51,048 nt of DNA from NCBI RefSeq assembly GCF_030269645.1, contig NZ_BSTR01000056.1, positions 1 through 51,048 on the forward strand, given 5' to 3'. Shown piece by piece: positions 35,842 through 45,019 of this stretch; position 1 is the stretch's first letter; each line of letters begins with the position of its first letter. The notes below the pieces were generated by a model that did not search any database, was not told the DNA's origin, and was given only the letters and a program-made list of their open reading frames with translations. This DNA is from Actinokineospora sp. NBRC 105648 (GTDB lineage: Bacteria > Actinomycetota > Actinomycetes > Mycobacteriales > Pseudonocardiaceae). The translations under genes were made by a program, and so were the position numbers.

Positions 35842-37068
35842 TTAGGCGAGCAGCAGGCAGGAGTCCCATTTCGACCACGGAGCCGTGTTGGTTGCTGCGG
35901 TGGTCAGGGCGAGTGCGGCTCCGACGCTGCCTTCGAGCAGTTCGACGTTGGGCGGCGTGGTCGTCAGTCGGTCTCGCAGCAGGGCGGTGAGGGTGGGGAG
36001 GTGGTGGGCGAGTTGGTCGTTGGTGGCGTCGGTTGCGGTGCGCCAGGTGGTGTGGAGTAGTCCGGCGGCGCCGTGGCAGAGGCTGGGGTCGATGACGCGG
36101 GCGAGTTGGGTCGGGTCGTTCAGGCAGCCGAGCAAGGCCTTTTCAGCGGTGTGTTGGCGGGCGGTGTCGTTGATGGCGAGGGCTGCGAGTTGTTGGGCTC
36201 GGGCGATGCCGGGTGTGCCGTAGCACCATGACGGCTGGGCCGGTCCCGGTTGATCGCAGTGCTGGGACTGGGCTTCGGTCAGGGTGATCGTGCGGGGCCA
36301 CCAGGGGCCTGCGGGGTGTGGTTGCTGCCAGGTGTCGAGCCAGGTGCAGATCCGGGTGATCGCCTCGGTGTGTCCGTCGACGTCGATGCCGCGGCGTCGT
36401 GCGAGGGCGAGCAGGGCGAGGGGGCCGGTGATGCCGTGTGCCATGCCGAAGTTGCCGTGCCCACCGGGGTAGTCGGCCGGTGGCTGCCCGGTCGGGCCGT
36501 GCTCGACCCACCACCCCGGCAACTCGTCAGCGTGATGCAGGGGCTGGGTCAGCCGAACGAGATAACCGAGTACCTCGATGGTCAACGGGGACTCGGGCGT
36601 GCGGAGCAGGTGGTGGGCGCCCAGGCCGGTCAAGCCGCGGAGCAGGTCGAACTCGGCCAGCACGGGGCGCTCACCTCGGTCGATGCGGGCGTGTGCCGCC
36701 GAGAGTCTGAGCCGAGTCACCTGGTCGGTGGCGACCTCCAGGGCGGCCAAGGCTTGTCGGTAGCCGCCCGTGGCTTTGGCCGCCGCGCGGGTCAGGAATG
36801 CCAGGGCGGGCACCCCGTAGAACAGGCACGCGCCGGGTCCGCCGTTGAGGTCGCCGCTGGAAGCGGCCGAAAGCCAGGTGTGCGCGGTCGCCCACTGCTC
36901 GGGGCGGGTGAAGGCGCGTTCGATGTGCAGGAGAGCGACCCCGGCGCTGCCGCCTGCCAGCGACTGGGGTCGCGGTGTGTGGACGCTGGTGTACGCGGCC
37001 TCGGGGTCTGCCAAGCCTGCTGCGATGTTCTCGGCCAGGGCAGCCAGTTCGGGTTGGTCGCGGCTCAT
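35842..37068 (-). CDS. lanC: LanC-like lanthionine cyclase
   Basis: A 408-aa protein. The zinc ligands of LanC are visible: Cys282 in SWCYGTPG, and Cys331-His332 in LCHGAAG; the GMAHGITGPL block (208-217) holds the catalytic-type His. LanC adds Cys thiols to dehydrated Ser/Thr to form (methyl)lanthionine rings. The start overlaps the LanB stop (ATGA at 37065-37068), so the two are translated together. Confidence 0.93.
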   Translation of the reverse strand: MSRDQPELAALAENIAAGLADPEAAYTSVHTPRPQSLAGGSAGVALLHIERAFTRPEQWATAHTWLSAASSGDLNGGPGACLFYGVPALAFLTRAAAKATGGYRQALAALEVATDQVTRLRLSAAHARIDRGERPVLAEFDLLRGLTGLGAHHLLRTPESPLTIEVLGYLVRLTQPLHHADELPGWWVEHGPTGQPPADYPGGHGNFGMAHGITGPLALLALARRRGIDVDGHTEAITRICTWLDTWQQPHPAGPWWPRTITLTEAQSQHCDQPGPAQPSWCYGTPGIARAQQLAALAINDTARQHTAEKALLGCLNDPTQLARVIDPSLCHGAAGLLHTTWRTATDATNDQLAHHLPTLTALLRDRLTTTPPNVELLEGSVGAALALTTAATNTAPWSKWDSCLLLA

Positions 37069-40067
37069 CGGCGGCCATCCAGCCGGGTTGTCTGGCTCAG
37101 GGCGGCGGTGCGGGCCAGGCGGTGGCTGAGCCGCTCGGCTGCCGGTGCGATCCCGAGGACGCGGATACTGTGCAGATGCAGCAGTGCCGCCAACACCGAA
37201 TCCGGTGAGGGCGCCCCCGGCTGAGCGAGGGCGGCACGGTAGGCGGTCAGCGCGTCGCGGCGCGCGGCCCAGGTCGCCGCGATGCGATCACCGTCGGGGA
37301 GGGTGCGCACTGCGGCGTGGTCTGCGCTGGGGTCGGCCAAGCGCAGTGCTTGGTCGTAGACCGTGCGGTCGGGCGCAGGGATCGGGGCGGTGTTGAGGTG
37401 TTCGATCAACCACGCGGTGCCGGCGGTGTGGTCGCCGGTGAATGCCGCGGCGAGGTCGAGCAGGCTCGCGGCGGTCAAGGCCGCGCCGTCGGCGGCACCG
37501 GGGCAGGCGAGGTGTGCGCGTTGCGTGAGGGCGGCGGCGGAGTCTGCGATGAAGACCTCCTCGGCCGCGGCCATCGCGGGGCCGTGGCCGAAGCGGCCGG
37601 TTTCGGGGTGGTAGGTGTCCATCTGCATCGTCGCGACCAGGCCGTGCTCCCGTAGCCGTGAGACCCATTCGCCGAGAGAGGCGGTGAGCGGGCCGAAGTT
37701 CGCGGGATCGGCGAGTCGGATGCGTAGCCGCAGGTGGTGCTCGGGGTCGCGGTAGGGCAGGAACCACCAGCCGATCGGTTGGTCCAGTGTGGACAGTAAG
37801 TCGGGCAGGTGGTTGGCAAGGAGGGTGGTGTGCCGGTCGGGGTGGCCGTAGAGCTTGCAGAACAGCCACCGCCCGAGGCCGGGTAGGCGTCCGTCTCCCG
37901 CGGTGGTCGTGGTGATCGGTGCGGTGCGGGCCGGCAGTGGTGGCCAGGTGCGGGCGTGGGTGGACGCGAGCGGTATGACGATCTCGTGGGCGTGTCCGTC
38001 GATCCAGCCGAACACGTCGTCGGTGGGGGCTTCCTGCACGGTGGCGTGTCCGTGCCGGTCGAGCTGGGCGCGGAGCAGGTGCAGGTGTGCGGGTTCGTCG
38101 AGGTTCAGGCGCAGGCGTTGGTCGTTGCCACCGAGGTAGACCATCGCGGGCACCATCGCTCGACCTCGCCAGTCGGCTGCTGCAGCCGTCCACTCCGGCC
38201 ACAGGGCACCTGTGCCGGGAAGGTCGGCGGAGGTGAGACTCCAGCGAGCGGGTGCGAGGACGGTGCGGCGGTAGGTCAGCCGGGGCAGGAACGGCAGTTG
38301 GGCAGCGATTCCCCACGAGAACGGGCCCCAGGTCGCGGCCCTTGCGGTGGTCAGCTCGCAGGCCAGTCGCAGTAGCGGGTGGGAGAAGTTGGTGAACTCC
38401 ACCGCGCTGAACACCTCCGGCTCGAGCGGCCGCGCGGTCGCACGCGACCACAGGGTGAACCGGTGCGCGTCGCCGACGACCACCAGGTCCTGCGGGGTGA
38501 GCACGGTGTGGGACGCGGGGCGGTGTTCGCCGATCGAGAGCAGGTCGGACAGGACCTGCGGGTGGCGGGCGAGGGTCTCGGTCTCGGTGTAGAGCGGTGG
38601 GCAGGACACCTGGACCCGCAGCGCACCCTCGTTCACCGGCGACAGCTCGGCGTAGGCGCGGGTCATGCGGTCGCGGTCGGTGTCATCGAACAGGTCGAGG
38701 AACCGGCCCGCGGTGGTGCCCGCCGCGCGGAACGCCCCGGACACGACCAGGTGGAACTCGCCTTGGTCGAGCGCGGTCCGGCTGCGCGCGTGCACCCGGG
38801 CCGCGAGTTCGGCGTGCGCGGGCCACTGCGCCCGTGTGAGGTTGTCGGCTTGGAGTTCGGTGATCGTCGCATCGTCGAGGGTGATCTCAATGTGCCGGTT
38901 CAGGGCCGCGGTCTGGGCTAGTCGCACGAGGACGGTGTCGCGGTCGGTGACCCGCGGTGCCGGGGGTTCGAGCAGGGAGCCGCGGTATCCGGCGGGGTAT
39001 CCGAGACCGATGTCAGGATCCACCAGCTCCGGCAGCGGCACGGCCGCGCCGACGCCATAGCGCTCCAGGAACCGGGCGTGGTAGTCCAGCCAGCGCGGTG
39101 CGCCGAAGGGATGGGGTGTCAGCCGTGCCAGCATGCCCGCGGCGCGTGCGACCTCCTCAGCCACCAGGCGAGGCAGCACGACGTGGGCGTCCATGCGCAG
39201 GTCGGTTCCACCGGCGGTCTCGGGTGCGGGGTGTTCGCGCAGCCGGGCGAGCGGGCCAGCTGCGGTGGGAATGTCCTCGGCGTGTGCGTCGGCGATGGCT
39301 GCTTGGACGTGGCTCACGGGGTCGGCCACGGTCATCGGCGGGCGCAGGCCGGTGAGCAGGACTCGCTGCTCGACCAGCGCGATCAGCATCGTGGTGATCA
39401 CCGGCCGGGCCGTGTCGGGGAACTCGGCGACCAGCAGCTCGGCGAGATCGTCCACCCGGATCGGGGTCCGCGCTTCGCGCGTGATCAGTTCGATGGCGCG
39501 GGTGTGGCGGATTGACACCTCGGCGGGGTCGGTGCGGGCGGCGTCGGGGTTGGGGTGCTGGCGCAGGCTGATGATCAGCCTGTCGTCGCGCACGGCGGCG
39601 GTGTTGTTCAGCACCACGGGCAGCCGCTCGGTCATCCCCGGGCAGCGCTCCAGTTCACTCACCAGACCGGAGAGCCAGACCGCGTCCGCGCGGGTGGTGG
39701 TGCGGTGGTCATCGCCGATCCGGACCACGGTGGCCGGGCCGAACCCGGTGGGCGCGACGCCGGCGAACAGGCCGAATGGTGTGGCGCGGCTGGATGCTCG
39801 CAGCCGGTAGCGCATCAGCGACACGACCGCGCCGCGCACCTGCCGGGGCCGCTGCTCGACTCCCGCGCACACCTCGGCCACGCGCCGCGCCAAGTGCGGA
39901 CTGGCCGTGGCCACCGCGTGGGCGAACGGCTCGTCGGTCCAGGCCCGGACCAGCCAGTCGCGCCACCGCGGCACGTGATCGCCGGTCAGGTCCGGCCACG
40001 GGTGTACTTGCGCGTCGATCGGTTGGGTCGCCAGTCGGAGCATGGCCGCGTCCACGACGGTGAACAC
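37065..40067 (-). CDS. lanB: LanB lantibiotic dehydratase
   Basis: A 1000-aa protein from the GTG at 40067 (VFTVVDAAMLRLATQPI), preceded by GAGGGGG; an in-frame TTG seven codons earlier is less likely. The N-terminal glutamylation domain shows VSLMRYRLRASSRATPFGLF, the hallmark of the family. The C-terminal part has LGRWLFCKLYGHPDRHTTLL and WWFLPYRDPEHHLRLRIRLA, the glutamate-elimination (SpaB_C) region. LanB uses glutamyl-tRNA to dehydrate Ser and Thr of the precursor. A strong hairpin separates it from the precursor gene upstream. Confidence 0.95.
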   Translation of the reverse strand: MFTVVDAAMLRLATQPIDAQVHPWPDLTGDHVPRWRDWLVRAWTDEPFAHAVATASPHLARRVAEVCAGVEQRPRQVRGAVVSLMRYRLRASSRATPFGLFAGVAPTGFGPATVVRIGDDHRTTTRADAVWLSGLVSELERCPGMTERLPVVLNNTAAVRDDRLIISLRQHPNPDAARTDPAEVSIRHTRAIELITREARTPIRVDDLAELLVAEFPDTARPVITTMLIALVEQRVLLTGLRPPMTVADPVSHVQAAIADAHAEDIPTAAGPLARLREHPAPETAGGTDLRMDAHVVLPRLVAEEVARAAGMLARLTPHPFGAPRWLDYHARFLERYGVGAAVPLPELVDPDIGLGYPAGYRGSLLEPPAPRVTDRDTVLVRLAQTAALNRHIEITLDDATITELQADNLTRAQWPAHAELAARVHARSRTALDQGEFHLVVSGAFRAAGTTAGRFLDLFDDTDRDRMTRAYAELSPVNEGALRVQVSCPPLYTETETLARHPQVLSDLLSIGEHRPASHTVLTPQDLVVVGDAHRFTLWSRATARPLEPEVFSAVEFTNFSHPLLRLACELTTARAATWGPFSWGIAAQLPFLPRLTYRRTVLAPARWSLTSADLPGTGALWPEWTAAAADWRGRAMVPAMVYLGGNDQRLRLNLDEPAHLHLLRAQLDRHGHATVQEAPTDDVFGWIDGHAHEIVIPLASTHARTWPPLPARTAPITTTTAGDGRLPGLGRWLFCKLYGHPDRHTTLLANHLPDLLSTLDQPIGWWFLPYRDPEHHLRLRIRLADPANFGPLTASLGEWVSRLREHGLVATMQMDTYHPETGRFGHGPAMAAAEEVFIADSAAALTQRAHLACPGAADGAALTAASLLDLAAAFTGDHTAGTAWLIEHLNTAPIPAPDRTVYDQALRLADPSADHAAVRTLPDGDRIAATWAARRDALTAYRAALAQPGAPSPDSVLAALLHLHSIRVLGIAPAAERLSHRLARTAALSQTTRLDGRR

Positions 40068-40089
40068 CTCGAACAGCCCCCTCGACAAG

Positions 40090-40126
40090 GACGGCCTGGC
40101 GGCGAGCGTCCTGCCGCCAGGCCGTC
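40090..40126 (-). terminator. Hairpin between precursor and LanB genes (attenuator or partial terminator)
   Basis: Arms 40090-40103 (GACGGCCTGGCGGC) and 40113-40126 are perfect reverse complements with a nine-base loop. It lies 19 bases after the precursor stop and about ten before the LanB ribosome site. Such hairpins usually let most transcripts end after the precursor, so that peptide is made in excess over enzymes. Confidence 0.8.
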
Positions 40127-40145
40127 GGTCAGCTCCTCGCGCGGG

Positions 40146-40316
40146 TCAGCAGGTGCTGTTGGAGCAGGCGCTTTGGCAGGTAGCGCCGCAGTTGTCGTCG
40201 GTGCTGCGCATCAGGTCGGCCACCACCGGCCCGGAGGCGACGATGGACAGGTCGAGATCGAACTCCGTACCCGAGGCGACAACCGGATCCTGGGTGGCCT
40301 GCGCGGACAAGGACAT
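40146..40316 (-). CDS. lanA: FxLD-family lanthipeptide precursor
   Basis: A 56-aa peptide from the ATG at 40316 (AAGGAG seven bases upstream). The leader contains the FDLDLS motif (19-24), a typical FxLD leader signal. The C-terminal core region has four Cys (43, 47, 51, 56) among Ser/Thr (38, 39, 46, 49, 52, 54, 55): STDDNCGATCQSACSNSTC. These can form up to four (methyl)lanthionine rings. Asp40-Asp41-Asn42 is a likely site for the isoaspartate-type methyltransferase encoded next door. The cleavage site is not determined; no protease or transporter gene is near. Confidence 0.93.
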   Translation of the reverse strand: MSLSAQATQDPVVASGTEFDLDLSIVASGPVVADLMRSTDDNCGATCQSACSNSTC

Positions 40317-40373
40317 GGCGACTCTCCTTCGCTGAACTGGTGAATCCTGCGTTGGGGACAACCCGGCCGGTCG

Positions 40374-41618
40374 TCAGGACGAGGTCGGCCAGGAGATCAG
40401 GACGCGCGTGTGCTTCTTCTCGATCAGGCGCCCCTGGCCGATCTCGGCGTCGGGGGTTCCGGCCGCGAAGACCTCGATCCGCGCGCCGGGACCGTGCCTG
40501 TGCGCGCGGTCCCACTCGCGGACCAGCTCCACGTACCGGTCGGCCACGTGGTCGGAGTCGGGGCCGTGTCCGTAGACGACGAACTCGAACGACGTACCGT
40601 CCTCCGTCACCGCCCGCGACGCCCGGTAAGCGAAGCTGGCGCCCTCGATCGCGGTCTTGGCCCCCATCCGCGCGGAGCGTTCGGCCAAACCGGCCTCGAT
40701 CGCGGCCCGTTTGGCCACCAGCAACCCGAAGCCGTCCAACTCGGTGGCCAGGTACAGGTCCAGCTCGTCGAACGGCTCGAACCCGCCGACCTCGACCCCG
40801 CAAGGGCGCACGACGCGAGGGGACACCAGCGCGGCACGCAACGCCTCGGCGTCCACGGCCTGATCGCCGTCCACACGCAAGGCGACGTCCTCGCCGTGCA
40901 ACAACACCAGACGCTCGGCATTCGCTCCCGAACCCTGGATCGGCACGAACCCGCACAACTCATACCCGCGGCTGACCAAGCGCCCCCGCTCACGGACGAA
41001 AGCCACCGACCGGGTCAGCCCACGCAACCGCAGCGGGACCACCAGCACCCCGTCCTCGGCCAGCTGCTCGGTCCACGCCGGGGGAATGTCCCATGCCCCG
41101 GCCGTGACGATGATCCGATCGAACGGCGCGTGCTCGGGCACACCACCCTCGGCATCGGCCAGCAACACCCGCACCCGCCCGTACCCGGCCTCGGCCAGGC
41201 AGCGCTCGGCACGATCGACCACGAACTCGTCGATGTCGACGGTGGTGACCTCGCCGTCCGGTCCGACCAACTCGGCGATGAGCGCGGCGTTGTAGCCCCC
41301 CGAGCCGATCTCCAGCACCCGCATCCCAGGCCGGATCCCGGCCTGCTCCAGCATCGCCGCCTGGATCCTCGGCGCGGACACCGAACTCAGGGCCAACCCG
41401 TTCTCGTCCCGCTTGGTGATCACCACGTCGTCACGGTCATAGACCTGCTCCAGGGGCGCCTCGGGAGCGAACACCTCCCGCGGCACCGTGGCAAAGGCCC
41501 GAATCACGGAGTCGGTGCGCAGTTCTGCCTCGGTGCGCAGCTGCTCGACCATCACCGCACGCAACGCGGCAGCGTCCTGCCCGGCAGCGGTGGTGTCGTT
41601 GTCGTGTCGTGTGTTCAC
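40374..41618 (-). CDS. Protein-L-isoaspartate-type methyltransferase of the FxLD lanthipeptide system
   Basis: A 414-aa protein from the GTG at 41618 (VNTRHDNDTT), with GGAAGAG upstream. The N-terminal half is PIMT-like: REVFAPEAPLEQVYDRDD, SSVSAPRIQAAML and the SAM motif VLEIGSGGYNAA (101-112). About 190 more residues follow (ELDLYLATELDGFGLLVAKR). This matches the methyltransferases that accompany FxLD precursors. In related lanthipeptide systems the enzyme methylates an Asp side chain, which then forms succinimide or isoaspartate. It lies 57 bases upstream of the precursor gene in the same direction. Confidence 0.9.
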   Translation of the reverse strand: MNTRHDNDTTAAGQDAAALRAVMVEQLRTEAELRTDSVIRAFATVPREVFAPEAPLEQVYDRDDVVITKRDENGLALSSVSAPRIQAAMLEQAGIRPGMRVLEIGSGGYNAALIAELVGPDGEVTTVDIDEFVVDRAERCLAEAGYGRVRVLLADAEGGVPEHAPFDRIIVTAGAWDIPPAWTEQLAEDGVLVVPLRLRGLTRSVAFVRERGRLVSRGYELCGFVPIQGSGANAERLVLLHGEDVALRVDGDQAVDAEALRAALVSPRVVRPCGVEVGGFEPFDELDLYLATELDGFGLLVAKRAAIEAGLAERSARMGAKTAIEGASFAYRASRAVTEDGTSFEFVVYGHGPDSDHVADRYVELVREWDRAHRHGPGARIEVFAAGTPDAEIGQGRLIEKKHTRVLISWPTSS

Positions 41619-42094
41619 TCGGTCACTCTTCCAGTCGTCAGTCCTGGTCCACGGCTGCACGCGCCGAGCGGCCGGAAATCACCGCATTCAGGTAGGTGTT
41701 GGACCGAAGTGGCCCACCGGTCATACAGAGGCCGCGTGTCTGACGCATGTGACAACTCTCGGTTCACGCAGTCATCCCGTACGAAGGGTTGCCTGCAGCC
41801 GCGTGATCTGTGACTGCCGAGTCCATACTCAATACCCATCTCACGAGTTGAGGCCAAGGCTGTTGTGCCGCGCAACCTGAAACACGGAAGACATCTCCCA
41901 AACGATTGCGGAATCCCGCCCGATCGCTCATTCTCGCTGAAATACAGCTTCGTTGCGTTGTCGAAAACCTAAGCAGACCGTACAATGCAAGAGAACCATC
42001 CGTCACCGACCAGATACACAGCGTTCTCCCCGCGCTTTCCCGGCGAAAACCTGCGAGCAAGGGCTCTACCAGCGCTAACACCAAGGGACACCAC
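41619..42094. other. Divergent regulatory region between methyltransferase and XRE regulator
   Basis: About 475 bases without a gene. The last 140 bases carry a promoter and leader for the XRE-TPR gene that closely match those of paralogue 1. The lanthipeptide operon promoter should lie in 41620-41750 but has no box I can name with confidence. Confidence 0.45.
41958..41991 (+). promoter_or_regulatory. Promoter of XRE-TPR paralogue 2, copy of that at 32134
   Basis: The -35 box is TTGTCG (41958-41963), followed by a 17-base spacer and -10 TACAAT (41981-41986), then GCAAG. The same boxes, spacing and ATGCAAG occur before the paralogue at 32274. Conservation goes on through the leader: ACACAGCGTTC and CCCGGCGAAAACCTGCGAGC are in both. 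Confidence 0.75.
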
Positions 42095-43462
42095 ATGGCA
42101 GCCAAGCGACCACGCCTAGCCGCACGGCGAAAATCACTCGGCCTCAGCCAGGAGGCTCTTGCGGAACGCCTTAAGGTGGACGCCACCACGGTCGGACGTT
42201 GGGAGTCGGGTGCTCAAACACCGCAACCATGGCAACGACCCAGGATCGCGAAACAACTCGGCATAGGCACCGATCAGCTCGAACGACTGCTGGACGACAG
42301 CGCGTCACAGGACACGGAGCCTCCTGCGGACCAGGCCACTCCCGACATCAACCATCTCACGATCATCGCCGCGAATGCAGCCTCTCGCGCATCTGCCGAG
42401 ATCGCTTTCCCGGAATCTGGGTATCGTCGTGAACTGCTCGGAGTGGCGGCGGCGCTGGCCATCGCGGCGACCGATCCGGACTCTCGATGGCTACCGCACG
42501 TGGCGATGGCGAGCCATCCGCTGGTGCCGCGGCGGGTGGGGGTCGCTGATGTCGGTCGGCTGCGTGCGGTGACCCGTGCGCTGTGGGAACTGGACCAGCA
42601 CCGTGGGGGCGGTGCCTGCCTCGACGCGGCCCAAGGCGCGTTGGTCTCCGCGCGCGCGATGCTCGACGCACCGGCTACCGACGCCGTCACCGCCGACCTT
42701 CAGGCCGCCGTGGGTGATCTGCACACCCTGGTCGGGTGGTCGGCTCACGACATCGGCCGTCACGAGGACGCGAGTCGACACTTCCTCGCCGCGCTCCGAC
42801 TCGGTGTCGCGTGCGACGATCGCGCGATGGTCGCCGCGGCCCTCTACCGGATCGGGCGGGTGTGCCTGCACGTCGGGCAGCCTGACGACGCGCTGCGTGC
42901 GTTCCAGCTCGGACAGATGGACGCGCAGAACGTCGGCAGCTACGCCGACCTGGCCCGCCTGCACGTCTCCATCGCGTGGGCACACGCCCTGCGTGGACAA
43001 CCGAAACGAATGCTGGACAGCTTCGCCCGTGCCGAGCACGAACTCAGCCTCATCGAACCCGGTGTCGCACCGCCCTGGGCATCGGACTTCGCCCGATCCG
43101 GTGACTGGGACGGCGTCCGGGCCTACTCCTACACCATCCTGGCCCGCCGCCCGGGCCCCGACACCGACGACTACGCGGGCCAGGCACTCACCCTGGCCGA
43201 GAAGCTCACCACCGTGCCCGAGCAGGGCAGACCAGCGCGCTCCCGCGTGTTCGACGAGATCATCCTCGCCGCGGCCACCCTCCGCGTCGGCGACCGGGAC
43301 CAGGGGATGCGACTCGCGGACCGCGCCATCACCCAGGTCGAGGAACTCCACTCGGTGCGTGCCGTGGACCGACTCGACGACATCGCCCGGGCCGCCATCC
43401 ACCTACCGGCGGAGAACGCCGACTCGCTGCGAGACCGCATCGACGCGTTGAAGACACGATGA
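42095..43462 (+). CDS. XRE-TPR regulator (paralogue 2)
   Basis: A 455-aa protein from the ATG at 42095. Residues 1-70 form an XRE helix-turn-helix nearly identical to paralogue 1 (SLGLSQEALAERLKVDATTV, GRWESGAQTPQPW). Residues about 170-440 are TPR-like helices (VAAALYRIGRVCLHVGQPDD, LARLHVSIAWAHALRGQPKR). The C-terminal domains of the two paralogues differ. It is divergent from the lanthipeptide operon and is its best candidate regulator. It overlaps the following phosphotransferase-like gene by four bases (ATGA). Confidence 0.88.
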   Translation: MAAKRPRLAARRKSLGLSQEALAERLKVDATTVGRWESGAQTPQPWQRPRIAKQLGIGTDQLERLLDDSASQDTEPPADQATPDINHLTIIAANAASRASAEIAFPESGYRRELLGVAAALAIAATDPDSRWLPHVAMASHPLVPRRVGVADVGRLRAVTRALWELDQHRGGGACLDAAQGALVSARAMLDAPATDAVTADLQAAVGDLHTLVGWSAHDIGRHEDASRHFLAALRLGVACDDRAMVAAALYRIGRVCLHVGQPDDALRAFQLGQMDAQNVGSYADLARLHVSIAWAHALRGQPKRMLDSFARAEHELSLIEPGVAPPWASDFARSGDWDGVRAYSYTILARRPGPDTDDYAGQALTLAEKLTTVPEQGRPARSRVFDEIILAAATLRVGDRDQGMRLADRAITQVEELHSVRAVDRLDDIARAAIHLPAENADSLRDRIDALKTR

Positions 43463-44346
43463 CCCACTTGACCACCCAGCGCGCCACCGAGTTCCAGCGG
43501 ATGCTGACCGCCGCCTGCGGTCAGGTCGGTCTCGACCCGACCGACGCCGAGCTGATCACCTACAGCTCCAACGCGGTCTACCGACTCCCCCGGGCACACG
43601 TCGTGGTCCGACTCAACCCTCACGCGGGCAACGCCGACCAAACCCGCGTCCTGGTACACACCGCGCGATGGCTGCAGACAGCGGGAGCACCCGTCGCGCC
43701 ACTGACAACCGGTCTCGACCAACCCGTCATCGGCCCGGACTGGGCCGCGACCTTCTGGACCGAACTGCGACCCGCCCACCGGCCCGGCTACGCCGACCTG
43801 GCCCACCCGCTGCGAGCCATCCACACGGTCACACCCGCAGCGCACCTGCCCGTGTGGAACAAGTTCGCCTACGCCCGCCACCACCTCGCCCAAGCCCGCG
43901 GTGTCGACGACACCGACCTCGAGTGGCTCACCTCAGCATGGGACCAAGCCGAACTCGACTACCAAGCCATCGCCGCGAACCTCACCCACGGCGTCGTCCA
44001 CGGAGACGCCCACCCCGGCAACCTGCTCCGCACCCACGACGGACACCTCGTGCTCTGCGACCTCGACAACGTCGCCATCGGCCCACTCGACTGGGATCTC
44101 ACCCCCACCGCCGTCAGCGCCACCCGATTCGCCAACGAAACCGACCACCACGACTTCACCACCCGCTACGGCCGCGACGTCACCAACACCGACGGCTGGC
44201 CCGTCCTCAAACGCATCCGCGAACTCGTCATGACCACCTACCTCGTCCCCGACCTCGCCAACCGACCAGCACTCAAACCCCAATGGAAACACCGCCTCGA
44301 CACCCTCCGCCACCACCACGACCACGCACTCTGGCAACGGTTCTAG
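43459..44346 (+). CDS. Aminoglycoside phosphotransferase (APH)-family protein
   Basis: A 295-aa protein of the protein-kinase-like APH family. It shows Brenner's motif VVHGDAHPGNLLRTHDGHLV and the metal-binding LCDLDNVAIGPLDWDL, with SNAVYRLPRAHVVVRLNP as the N-terminal nucleotide region. Members phosphorylate antibiotics or small alcohols such as choline. Translational coupling to the XRE regulator suggests a role in signalling or self-protection in this locus, but the substrate cannot be told from sequence. Confidence 0.85.
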   Translation: MTHLTTQRATEFQRMLTAACGQVGLDPTDAELITYSSNAVYRLPRAHVVVRLNPHAGNADQTRVLVHTARWLQTAGAPVAPLTTGLDQPVIGPDWAATFWTELRPAHRPGYADLAHPLRAIHTVTPAAHLPVWNKFAYARHHLAQARGVDDTDLEWLTSAWDQAELDYQAIAANLTHGVVHGDAHPGNLLRTHDGHLVLCDLDNVAIGPLDWDLTPTAVSATRFANETDHHDFTTRYGRDVTNTDGWPVLKRIRELVMTTYLVPDLANRPALKPQWKHRLDTLRHHHDHALWQRF

Positions 44347-44851
44347 CCACACCGGACGCACTTCGCGACCACGGCCAGACACATCCGGCAACCGGCCAGG
44401 GCGATCACCGCAACAACGCGGTCAGGCCCGCACAGACCAGGATGACGCTGTCGGCGGGCGCCCTGAAGCGCGCCGACGGCTTCTCCGCTCGCAGCGGCAA
44501 ACTTGATCCCGCCACCGTCGACCAGGCAGAGAAGCTGCGTACACGGGGGCCTCTGGGTGGGCGTGGCCGGGCACCAAACCGCCTGCGCGGCACCCTGCCG
44601 CAGGAGTTGCACTTGCCGGTCAATCGAGCGGCGAGCTCGAGTGAGTGGGGTGTGGCCAAACCCGCCCCCGAGTTTCGAGGGAGTCCTCGCGATGGCCCCG
44701 GGTGGCGCGGATGAGACGGTCTACGTCGGGGATCACCGGACAACGACGTTGTGCCGCTAAGGCGGCAGGCTTGCGGACCGTTCTGATCCGGCGCGGCAGA
44801 GAGGGTCGGGAAACCCGGAGGAGCACCAGCAAGGAGATCTCGGGGTGTCCT

Positions 44852-44886
44852 GGTGGCGGGTCGACCTTCCCCGCCGACCCGCCACC
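44852..44886 (-). repeat. Perfect 11-bp hairpin just downstream of the second SOS-type promoter
   Basis: GGTGGCGGGTC (44852-44862) pairs with GACCCGCCACC (44876-44886), with 13 bases between. It would begin within about ten bases of the predicted transcript start from the box at 44912-44927. It could be a terminator-like attenuator or the 5' stem of a small RNA. Confidence 0.6.
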
Positions 44887-44897
44887 GGAACCCGCAC

Positions 44898-44927
44898 AGC
44901 CTAACCCGGAATCGAACGTATGTGCGA
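44898..44927 (-). promoter_or_regulatory. SOS-like (LexA-type) promoter 2
   Basis: TCGAACGTATGTGCGA (44912-44927) differs by one base from the actinobacterial SOS box TCGAAC-N4-GTTCGA. On the minus strand it is followed after eight bases by a -10, TAGGCT (44903-44898). The layout and flanks (ATCGAAC, then GGGTTAG) repeat those of promoter 1 at 45378-45408. Confidence 0.55.
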
Positions 44928-45019
44928 CCCGGCTCGGCTCCACACCGGTGGACGCCATCGGTATGAGATCTTCCTCTGCCGCCGAGGGCACGCGAGACGA
45001 CCCGGGAGTGCGCCCGCGG

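Larger units (their letters stand above)
44347..45019. other. Gene-poor stretch of about 670 bases with an SOS-type promoter
   Basis: No gene is firm here. It contains an SOS-like box (44912-44927), a -10 (44898-44903) and an 11-bp hairpin (44852-44886), all reading leftward. A leaderless GTG frame starting near 44889 would give about 46 residues (VRVPVAGRRGRSTRHQDTPR…) ending in TAG; it has no known relatives that I can name. Confidence 0.4.

Noticed and set aside
40410..41813. 467-codon plus-strand frame over the methyltransferase gene
   Set aside because: The SAM and PIMT motifs are on the other strand.
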